64,000 bases of DNA from Ostrinia nubilalis (Eukaryota; Arthropoda; Insecta; Lepidoptera; Crambidae): the NCBI RefSeq assembly GCF_963855985.1, contig NC_087097.1:3939001-4003000 (forward strand). Reading direction: 5' to 3'. The translations under genes and the position numbers were made by a program. Of this stretch, positions 13,793-24,300 are shown piece after piece. Under the pieces are notes generated by a model. That model did no database searches. It worked only from the letters and a program-made list of their open reading frames with translations, and had not been told where the DNA came from. Position 1 is the stretch's first letter. The number at the start of each line of letters is the position of its first letter.

Positions 13793-14354
13793 GTTGATTG
13801 TATTATGATTACACAATATAAATAATGTATATTTATAGTCAAAACTTTATTTAATTTTCTGATAGGTCTACTATAACTTTAGAAAGGACGAACGTCTACA
13901 CTTGATGGGATGTCGTCTCTACCTACCTACAGATCAGTTTATTTATTAACAATTTTAATAATTCGTAAGGCATGCTACTCAGTTAATAATGTAGAGGCAA
14001 AAAAAAAGTACTGGTGTACTCTATAAAGATATTTTTTCTAGCCGATAATGTTTATTTCTACTTTAGTGATGTTAAGTAACAAAAAGCTTGCTTAGTACCC
14101 GATCCCGGCGTGCAAGCGAACAATGTACACCGTCTGTCACTAAATGAGATTGATCACGGCGAGGTGGCGGCTTCTGATTAATGGCTGTAAATAATGCAAT
14201 ATACGTGTTTCTTTGGCATTTCCTAGATATTTGTTGATATTGGAATCTAGCATGTCGATGTTTGTACAATTTTTTTTAAATAAATCAAAACAACATCAAA
14301 ATTATTCCTTATGCTTTTACTTTTACTTGTAATATTTTTTATCGTAAAGGTAGC

Positions 14355-14468
14355 AGGGAAGCGCTGGACGCAGACCGCTGCCAATCGATCAACATGGAAA
14401 GCATTGGGGGAGGCCTATGTTCAGCAGTGGACGTCCTATGGCTGAAATGATGATGATGATGATGATGA
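14355..14468 (+). mobile_element. LINE 3' fragment (QQWTSYG type) with ATG repeat tail
   Basis: AAGGTAGCAGGGAAGCGCTG to GGCTGAAATGATGATG, followed by nine GAT/ATG repeats. It is about 600 bp downstream of the P450 stop. Confidence 0.8.
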
Positions 14469-14840
14469 TTTTTTATCATTCAAAGAAACGAATTCTGTCA
14501 GTGTAGTTTAATTTATTTATCATGGTTGGGTGAATAAGGATAGTAACAATAATAAACCAATTAATTTAATCACAATTATTTAATTATTGTAATGTGCAAA
14601 AAACAGTACAATAAAATTAGCATTTATTTTTAATAAGGAACATGATATTAATTTAAAATAATTTCTATCAATAATATTTAATTCGATTAATTATAATCTT
14701 AATTCTACAACAAATAATTCTAGGCGGATACATAGAAGATTATTTATTTAGATGTTTTTTAAAATTAGTTTCTTTTAATAGTCTCCCTAAAATAATTACC
14801 ACAGATTACAATTTCATTAGCCAAAATATATCTTACACTA

Positions 14841-14968
14841 AGGCTCAGTTGCACCACCTAACTTTGACCGTAACTATAACGATAACCGATGTGATTTTTT
14901 GTATGGATTTTGACAGACGTCGTTTGACGTTTGTCAAAGTTAAAGTAAGATGGTGCAACCCAGCCTAA
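14841..14968. mobile_element. MITE of the GGCTGAGTTGCACCA family
   Basis: GGCTCAGTTGCACCA at one end and TGGTGCAACCCAGCC at the other, with GACGTTTGTCAAAGTTAAAG inside. It lies about 100 nt beyond the P450 stop and could be in the 3' UTR. Confidence 0.8.
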
Positions 14969-15069
14969 GTTTTCATGTTCGAACTAGTACTACTGTAAGT
15001 ACTCGTATAAAGCCATACTTAAGTCCAAAAAATATAAATACATTTTTTCAGAATCACCCAAAATTCAAT

Positions 15070-15387
15070 TCAAGCAGCATTCTGTAGGACGAAGTAATAC
15101 GGTGGTTGTAGCTTATTGACTCCTGTGGTAGTAATATTGGGCATAGGCCCATGCCATTCCAGTCTGTATTTGTCTAGCACCCTCGTGGCAAGGGATGTCA
15201 GCATCTTCCCTACTACCCCTGTTGCAGGACAGGCGTCCCCAAAAGGCATAGAGGCTAGGGGATGAGCCCTGGAAGCCTTTAAAGGCTCCCAACCCTCGTT
15301 GCACCATCTTTCTGGGATGAAGGCTTTGGAGCGGCCCCATTGCTTCTCGGATTTACTGGTCACGCCGTGTGCTAGGACTATGTCCAC
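15070..15387 (-). CDS. P450 exon 10: PERW motif, heme loop, C-terminus
   Basis: Residues 437-541 and the TGA stop. SKAFIPERW fits the family PxxFxPERW motif. The heme loop reads PFGDACPATGVVGKM: the presumed thiolate ligand Cys489 is four residues after Phe485 instead of seven, the Gly-x-Arg before it is absent, and Cys+2 is Ala instead of Gly. The following LATRVLDKYRLEW fits helix L and the strand after it. The reading frame is open and the acceptor (TCTTTCACAG) is good, so this is not an obvious frameshift. No AATAAA is seen within about 250 nt after the stop; a MITE (14841-14968) lies there. Confidence 0.85.
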   Translation of the reverse strand: MDIVLAHGVTSKSEKQWGRSKAFIPERWCNEGWEPLKASRAHPLASMPFGDACPATGVVGKMLTSLATRVLDKYRLEWHGPMPNITTTGVNKLQPPYYFVLQNAA

Positions 15388-18300
15388 CTGTGAAAGAGAG
15401 GATTTGTTAAATTCTTTTTCTATCTTTAATATATAGCAATTCTGCCTGTGTTCTAATCTATACTAATAAGCTACTTTTATATCTATACTTATGTTTTTAC
15501 GTGAAGCTCAAGGTAGGTACCTGTACTTGAAAGGTACATTACTATTTACACATTAACGTAAACCAAACCGTAGATTTATTCAATAGAAGTTTTAGAAATA
15601 AGTCTTCAATGTTTTAATAAAAAACCAGCCACTCTCCAAGCAACTATCATCCTAGCAGGAACTTCCAATAAGTACTCCAAGAACCAGCTTTTTATGCAAC
15701 ATCTGAATCTCTGGTATCCTAATTGGTTCTCAATGTCTCCTTCACCCTGTGCGACCCTAAAACCACTGAATCTCCTCTGAAATTCAAACAAATTTCAACA
15801 GACTCACCCCAGCTGGTACTTCAAATCCTCCTACAGCCAGCTCCTCTCTGCTTCTCCTGACCACTCCTCCAGTAGCTGGATGGATCCTCAACGCTTCCTT
15901 CGCACAGGCCGCTATATACGGTAATTCTGGTGCCTCCAACCCTGCGTCAGTAGATTCCTTGGCCCAGGCGACCTGGTCGTGGGCTCTTTGTTGTTGTGCC
16001 GCGTGGAGGGACAGCTGGTATAGCATGCTGAGGGCTGAGTGGACCAGCTGGAAACAAAAATATATTTTACACTGGGTACTTACCATTAATTAGGAGCAAT
16101 TAATGAGGTTTCTACAGTACCTATCCTAGCTGTACCTTTAAGCGAGGAAGCCCGAAAATTATGCAAATTGTTAACTTCACTATGTGGAAGAAATAGTTGA
16201 ATTAGGCACATAACCATAATTATTGTAATAGATTCTAAAAAGGTGATTACGGGGGTGACATAGGCACTTTGACAAAACCCCCTATAAACAATAAAGATAA
16301 AAAAAAAAAAAAAAAAGGAGCTGTCAAAATTTTTGAGAAGCTATCTGACATTTAATAAGAGAAGGAAAGGAATTGTCACCAACAAAATGGTTGGGTACTC
16401 TTCAGGTTGGATACACTTTGCTCCCAATTTGGAAGGGTCAGAGGAAAAACGTCAAACTGTTCTCTAGGGATAAAATTTTCCACCAACTTCAATTAGGTTG
16501 TGTGAAAGACTACATTTCTATTACATACCCAATTGAAGTTGGTAGTTTGGCTGAGTTGTGGATTCGAGATTGCCCGTATAGGTATGCCCAGAGGCACGAA
16601 AACGACCAAATGGTCCAAGTTTTCTTGCGATGCCTTTAAAAGAAACTGTAAATAAGTAAAAGTCATAAAACTAATTTATTTATGCAAGTAGACTTTTCAA
16701 AAGCACTTTTACACGTCCCAGTATTAACCCTACCTCTGCTTCAGGATAATAAATGGGTCAGTGCTGAGAAGAAGCAGTGCAAGAAACTCAGTATGCCAAA
16801 TTACATAAAAATCTGAGATTTCAATAGTTCTGGGTTTAATATGGGTTAAAAAGATAAATCGATTTAGAATCGAATAATAATCGAATCGATAAGATCGATT
16901 TAACCCGCTCGATTTTTTTTTGTTTATCCCAAGCAGTTATGTCAAATTATAGGAAACTACTTATAATTAATTGGAATGTACAAGTAGATACCTAATCTTG
17001 TTGTCAAAACTTTATGAGCCGGGATCTTTTAAGGGATATCCTGACAGGGTTCGATAGGACTGGCTTACCGTGCTCGCCGAAGTATGCATTTATTATTCTT
17101 ATCGTAAATCAAGTTGATTCAAGCTTGAAATGTCCTAACCAAATTGAAATCGATACAAAGGTTGCTCTGCTCGGCAAGGTACATAATTAATATGGAATTT
17201 GAAATTGTAAGTCTATAAGACTTCGATATTAAGGGATGAGTAGAATGTCATGAGTTAATCATAAATTGAAGATATTTAAAAGAGAGAAGTGTAGTATTAT
17301 TATATCTCTCTGTTTTGTGTGGCGTGAAAAGTCAAGGGTATTTCATTTGAATGGATGTATATGTTGTATGTATGCTTTTACACGGGTATTGTTGGGTTTT
17401 AATAGTTTAGCAGTTACTTACCGGTTCCACCCCAGCTAGCAGGAAGTCAGAGGCTAACGGTAGTATTCTTCCCTCAAGTGGCCTCAGTTTGTCCAGGAAC
17501 GCTTGTTCAGGTCTTAGAGTCCCGGACTTCAGCTCAGCAGTGGCTTGTTGTAAGAAGAATTCGGTGAGACTGTAAGAAATGAGGAAGTTTATGATGAAAG
17601 CTGACCAGGCCAAATCCCCTATTTGCTTCTGGTAAAGAGGGTCGTACTCTTGCTGTGGATACATACGCCCGTAGTCACAAACGATGCTAGCTTAAGTGAA
17701 GCAGCAAATCGAACGCACAGCGTTGAAAAGAGCTCTGTGATTAGTTCGTGTGTCACCATGTGCGTCCTCATAGTAATGTTTGTGAATACCGGCGTAAATT
17801 AATTATGTAATCGGTCACTTTTTTATTATTTTTTATTTTATTTAAAAAACTTTAACAAATATGGTGAATTTAATGCTAAAAGCATTCAGCGAGGTTATCC
17901 CGGTCCCGCTTGTAATTACGATCTTTGTAAATATACCGACCTAATGAAAAATGTTAATCATGTTTGATTCGGTCGATTGGTTCAGGATTAATCTACGTCA
18001 ATTAGTTAATGTTCTTCATGTATCAGAAACAAATCATTAATGACTGATTAAAATTGCTTAGGATGATACAATGAACAGCTTATCAGAAGGTCTGTGCTGT
18101 TCTGATAAGCTGATGCTAAATGACACCTAAGAGCTTTTTAGTGCAACTGTTAAGGTAGTCAATAGGCTAGTTTCCTAAAAAAATTTTTTTAGTCCGTCAT
18201 GTTTAATATCAAAAAATATTGGACACATATATTTTTATTTGTCAATCTTATTAGATTATTTATTAATAATTACATAGTTATGGTGCGTTGAAGTTCCGCA

Positions 18301-21300
18301 CGACGTCACAACGTGCGGCACTTTTATGCAAGCATTGACGTCACGGGCCTCTTCTTATGAACTTTGGCGCGCTTTATCTCTTTAAATTTTCATTAGTTTG
18401 AAAAAGTGAAAAATACGTGTAGAGTATTTTTTGATTTTTGATCCAGGAAACATCCCTATTATGAGCTTTGATTAAATTACCAAATCCGAATTCTTGATCT
18501 TAATATTTTGCTTTTATGTAGTAAATCTATGCGTTAAGGTAAACAATTAAATATTCAACCAACATCACCAACCCTTACCAAAGTACCTATCATCTAAAAT
18601 GTAACCAAAGTGTTTCTTGGTGGTTTCAAAGTGATTTATATTGCAAACGTTGTCGGCAACTTAGTTCAACTGGCCTCAGCAAATCCGCCTTGTGGTTGCT
18701 TACAGAATCAAAATCCAGACTTAACTGGCTCACAGCGGTTCTTGATTTGCTTGGCAATTATTTTAACAAAGAAACTATAGTTTGTTAAAATTAACTATCT
18801 AAATATAGTTATTATTTTAATTACATTATGATATTAAACTAGTTTTTGTTGTTACACGCGGACTCGCGGAACTAAAACGGTTTGATCAATTTTTACAATA
18901 TAATAAAAGTACCTACATAAATAAATTGGTAGGTTACTGATAATAACTCGTACTTCGTAAAAGAGTTTTTTACTGATTTTGGACTTATAAGATTTTAAGT
19001 GTTTAAATGTAATAAACGTAGGTATGTGACTTTAAATGATGATGCTCGTTAGTTATACTATTATTTGCTCCCAGGGTACGACCGAAACCGTGGCCAGCAT
19101 TGTCATTTGTCTACTGGATAGTAAGCAATCCATCAGGCCAGGCGACCATCAAATCAAGGTGAGTTAAAAACTACGATTTTTATTACCAAATTACAAATAT
19201 TACAAATATTTGAGAAGAGAAAATTTGGCTTCTCCAACCCGTCTGACTAGCGTGGTGAGTATAGGCCAAATCCTCCACTTTCCTCTGGCATTTAAGGATC
19301 GTGTCTTTACAGTGGAGACTAAATGACCTGAATATGGTGACGATGATTATAACTCACCTGTAATGTCTGTCAAGGGCTTTCAAGACGTTGTTGAAAACTA
19401 GCGAGTCCTTCTTCAAAGTGGCCTCACTCCTGACCAGATAGTTTCCACCGGCTATCTCACTCGCGTACTGAACCAAGCTCTCTGCAGGACTTAGCTGTTC
19501 TAGGATTTTGACCCACCTGTAATGTCTATCAAGGGCTTTCAAGGCGTTGTTGAAGACTAGCGAGTCCTTCTTCAAAGTGGCCTCACTCCTGACCAGATAG
19601 TTTCCACCGGCTATCTCTCGAGCGTACCGCACCAGGCTCTCTGCTGGACTTAGCTGTTCTAGGATTTTGACCTACCTGTAATGTCTGTCAAGGGCTTTCA
19701 AGGCATTGTTGAAGACTAACGAGTTCTTCTTCAAAGTGGCTCCGCTCCTGACCAGATAGTTTCCACCGGCTATCTCTCGAGCGTACCGGACCAGGCTCTC
19801 TGCTGGACTTAGCTGTTCTAGGATTTTGACCTACCTGTAATGTCTATCAAGGGCTTTCAAGGCATTGTTGAAGACTAGCGAGTCCTTCTTCAAAGTGGCC
19901 TCACTCCTGACCAGATAGTTTCCACCGGCTATCTCTCGAGCGTACCGCACCAGGCTCTCTGCTGGACTTAGCTGTTCTAGGATTTTGCCCTACCTGTAAT
20001 GTCTGTCAAGGGCTTTCAAGGCGTTGTTGAAGACTAGCGAGTCCTTCTTCAAAGTGGCCTCGCTCCTGACCAGATAGTTTCCACCGGCTATCTCTCTCGC
20101 GTACTGAAGCAAGCTCTCTGCAGGACTTAGCTGTTCTAGGATTTTGACTTACCTGTAATGTCTGTCAAGGGCTTTCAAGGCGTTGTTGAAGACTAGCAAG
20201 TCCTTCTTCAAAGTGGCCTCGCTCCTGACCAGATAGTTTCCACCGGCTATCTCTCTCGCGTACTGAACCAAGCTCTCTGCAGGACTTAGCTGTTCTAGGA
20301 TTTTGACCTACCTGTAATGTCTATCAAGGGCTTTCAAGGCGTTGTTGAAGACTTGCGAGTCCTTCTTCAAAGTGGCCTCGCTCCTGACTAGGTAGTTTCC
20401 ACCAGCTATTTCTCTCGCGTACCGCACCAGGCTCTCTGCTGGACTTAGTTCTTCTAGGCTACGCTTGGATAGAGAGCATCGGTCTGGAGTGTCGTCGTCT
20501 AGGGAGGTCTTTTCAGGAGTTCTGGGGGTAAAAGATAAACATTAATTGAATAATTTGCACAGGCGTTAAGGCCAAATTATGATTAAGATGAAAAATTTAA
20601 TATGTTAGCTGTGTATCTAAAAATATCCAGTACCAATATGCTATGATTAGATGTAAAATTAAAATATCTTTATTTCGCTGTAAGACACATTTCGTAAAAA
20701 AATTTTGAACCCTTCTTTTGGGTTTGTTATAAATCTGTGCCAGAAGACTCCACTCTTCCATAGCTTCATACTAGCAGCAGATTTGCAAGATTTAAAAAAA
20801 AAATGTAGGTGGTTAATGTTTGGCATGGAGCACCCAAGAATTGAAGCTTAAATCCATTTAGATACTAAAGCAAAAACGAGATTGAGTAGATGGTAACTTC
20901 AATAAAGCGATTATTAAAGTTTGAAAGTAGAGAATACCTAAGAATCAAGAGAATCAAAATTAAAAATACTTGGAATAAATATTTTTATTCAGAAAAGGCA
21001 ATAAACTTGGATGGGATTTAATTTTCATCAGGGCAAAGCACCGTTTACTCTTATAAAATTATGTTTAATTTACTTGAAGTAGAGTAGTAACTTAATTAAA
21101 TTTTAAAGATTTAATTTAAAGATAGATAAATTAATCCCAGAAAATTCTTTTTAATTTTGACAACTTATATTTGTATGCAAATTAAAGGAGCACCGAATAA
21201 GGTTCTATTATTATCTTAGAGTTTGCATTATGCATATTAACTTGTTTTATTTTAAAAGATGCAAATGAGTGGATAGCCGAAGCGGATTCCTAGCATCATC

Positions 21301-24300
21301 ACGCCAAGGCAAGGGTCGCTAGCACCCAGAGGTATACGTCTGTTTCTAACCTTGTTTAGTGGATTCTCAGCTATATCTTCAGATTCGGCCAAATAATGTC
21401 TACTGCAGGGCACACTAAAGGCCTCCCCCAAAGATTTTCACAACGACCGGTCTTGCGCCTCCTGCGTCCAGGCTCTCTGCCCCCTTTTACTACATCGTCA
21501 GTCCACCAAGTGAGAAGCCTTCCGGTTTGTGGTCCCAACTCGAGAACTTTTCTGCCCCAAATGGCGATAAATTCTAAGAGCTATGTGCCCACTGACAGTA
21601 TTGTTAAGGGCTATGTTACTGTTATCAGCTGACTTACTTGTTATCAGCCGTAGGGATATGCGCTACTCCGTCCAGGCAGCCAAGGCGGATCCCGAACATC
21701 ATCACACCAATGGTTTCAAGCGCCCAGCGGTATACTTCTGTCTCCAATTCCTCGTTTAAGGCATTCTCAGCGTGCCGTAGGTCTCCTAGCCTGGAGAAAA
21801 ATTTCGATTTTAACATAACATCAACAATCCTATAGTCTGGTCTGTGAGCACGTGGAATTTTGTCTGGGCTGTGAGCGATAAGGATTGGTAGCTTGGGGTC
21901 ATTGGACAAAATTCTACGTGCTCACAGACCGGGCTTAAATTATCTTACACACTGTAAAGCGATATAATATCCGTCAGAAAGCTGCTAATGGCGAACTTAT
22001 AAGCCGTTGTATCCTTCTTCATGATACCTGCTCTTATTTTCTAACTTCTTTTCCGTTCTATTGTTTTCATACCTAACACCAATCTAAATAGAGCTTGTGC
22101 TATGGCATTTAAACAGAAACACCTTTATAGATACGTAAAAATAAGTAAGTATACAGATGCTTAAAAAGTATGAGCCCAATTTAGGGGTTGGTTTACATAA
22201 TAGAGCCTAGAATTCTTTAAAAATATCGAAGAAGAGCTAGAAAAAATCTAGGCCAAGGTCTGAATACATGAATGCTTAATACCCAAATGCGGTTAAGAAG
22301 AAAATGTAATTTCCCCAAAATAGCTATTATGGGAATAACGTGATGTATGAGCGCGCTTGATCAGATCTCAACTTTGCATATAAATTAAGTTCGCTCTTAA
22401 GAAATAAATTGTGAAATATTTTTCCAAGATTATAGGGGATTAATTTTACCGACGGTTCCTCCTCTGGCAATGAGGAAAAGATTTAAGGTTTACAAAGAAG
22501 TGGAGTTTGATTTTTATGTTTTATCCGAAGTTGATAGCTTATTCCCCGCAGCAGAAAATTTTTCGTCCCATCATTACTGAAATAATCACTGATATTAAAA
22601 TGTGTATTGTTTATAAGTATTACTTCAATTGCAAAGGTCAAATCATCAATAAAGCTAAATAAGACATCGCTCTTCTTGTCTGTAGGTATGTTCCTCAGAA
22701 GGACGTAATAAGAAATTATTTTAAAACTCTATTCATAATATGAAGTCCTGGTTGGTAGAATTTAAGTATCGTATTGGTCCTTCAGTTTAAAAAATTACTT
22801 AATTAGAGCGTAGGCCGTTAATCAATAAAATACGAGTATGTTCTACAGGGTGTTGATTTCAATACCCGCCATATTTAGGGAGTAGATTAAGTAGCTTATT
22901 CTGATCACGAATCAGCAAAAAAACTGACTTCCAAATTTTTTATTATTATTTTTTAAATATCTACGATTTCCATAATCGACCACTACAGTGCAGAATAGTC
23001 CCCCAACGCAAACGGCGCGCGGCGCTCACCCGGTGACCCGGGCAAGCGCTGCGCCCCCCGTCCCACGCCCCACTACCCGCGCTCGCCCATGAGTCAGTCA
23101 ACTATCAGCCACAATCAGCTGTGAGTTCAAAGACGACTACTGGACAGAGCTTAATCCAAATCTACCCTAAAAATGTAATGAGTAAATTAGTTACTTACAC
23201 CTTATCATGTTACGAGTTTATTTGTTGTTCTAAAAACTAATTAATTAAGTACTCTTTAATTAATAAAAAAACCTTTTACATGAATTTGCTTCCTTCCGCA
23301 AAATATTTTTTTTTACAGAACCTACATTATTATTATTTTTTAATTAAACCATGCTTTTATGTGTGTGATAAGCTTGTACCTACTTATCATTCAAAAGTAC
23401 TGTAAACAGATGACAATAATGCTCTTTCATACAGGTTCGTTATTCCTTACATTTCCAGCTCTCTACCTTAATAACTTTTACGTCTTTACGATAGTAATTA
23501 TTAAAATAAAACTTAACTTACTTAATACCGCAAACTGAACACCTAGAAATAACACACTGGCAAACTCTTGTTCCTTCACTTTCGATAGGAGATAAGACAA
23601 GATTTTGTTTTTAAACTCGATTGATTTCAGTACCTAAACAAAATTTCATATCTTAAAAGAAAATTTCATATCTTTCATTTGGAGCGGTGACTTGTAATTG
23701 AATACAATAATACCACCGCCTTGCGCGCGGCACGGACATCGGGCTCGCACGGAATAGGTACTTCCCCATCTTCGTGTTTCGGGCGTCATCGGGCGGCCGG
23801 CGCTCAATCGTGGATCATCGATTTTCTCTGTTCATCACATCAGTCCGATTTTGCTATCCACGCAGAGAGGCCGCGCGCACGCTCCGCGAAATCTAGCTCG
23901 TATTTAGAATACCTAGTACTCAATCGCTATTTTCTTATTTCTTGCCTTGTAACTTCAACTTTTCTCTTCCTCTCTGCTTGATAACTGTTTTCTAGTACTT
24001 ATTACTTCCTACTACCGTAATAACGTAATTTCATTTCTATCGGCGTTTAATTTAAATACCCTGAACGAATGTTAGTTAGGTTCAGGTTAGACTTCCATTC
24101 TTCATAACTTACATAAAATAATTCATCATCATGTTCGGGATTATTTTAAATGAATGTAATTTCATTACACGAAATAACTACCAAAATTTATTGATATTCT
24201 TATCGTTTTATTAATAACGATTAGTAATTAAAGATCTACAAATCATTTGCATTTGAGTGTTTTGAAAGCTTGCTTTAAGAGCATTAATGATAGGACGAAT

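Larger units (their letters stand above)
1..14840. other. Downstream flank of the P450 gene, no host gene seen
   Basis: Apart from the repeats listed separately, I see only short open frames without family motifs or convincing splice sites in this 14.8 kb. Confidence 0.6.
19358..20458 (-). repeat. Sevenfold tandem array of exon 7 sequence, 159-bp period
   Basis: Seven copies end (minus strand) at 20312, 20153, 19994, 19835, 19676, 19517 and 19358, an exact 159-bp spacing with no indels. Each full unit is 147 nt of exon 7 plus 12 nt resembling the start of its intron (GTAGGTCAAAAT; the unique intron after copy 7 starts GTGAGTTATAAT). The unit is therefore exon 3' part plus donor, duplicated without an acceptor or the exon's 5' part. 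Copies 2, 3 and 7 share one subtype (TACTGA, on the plus strand) and copies 1, 4, 5 and 6 the other (TACCG). Confidence 0.95.

Noticed and set aside
14449..14470. GAT repeat as coding Asp tract
   Set aside because: It is the 3' tail of a LINE fragment found many times in the window.
19354..19632. A separate 92-residue gene with an internal repeat
   Set aside because: It is copies 6 and 7 of the exon array read through because copy 6 has TGG in place of the stop.
19358..20311. Mutually exclusive alternative exons (Dscam-like)
   Set aside because: Copies 2-7 lack a pyrimidine tract and acceptor, and the gap between exon parts is only about 12-25 nt, too short for introns. Joining donor 1 to inner AG sites gives stops or frame shifts.
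22980..23100. CpG-island-like promoter of a host gene
   Set aside because: The GC-rich block lies inside the 2.3-kb TIR element, so it is better explained as element sequence.
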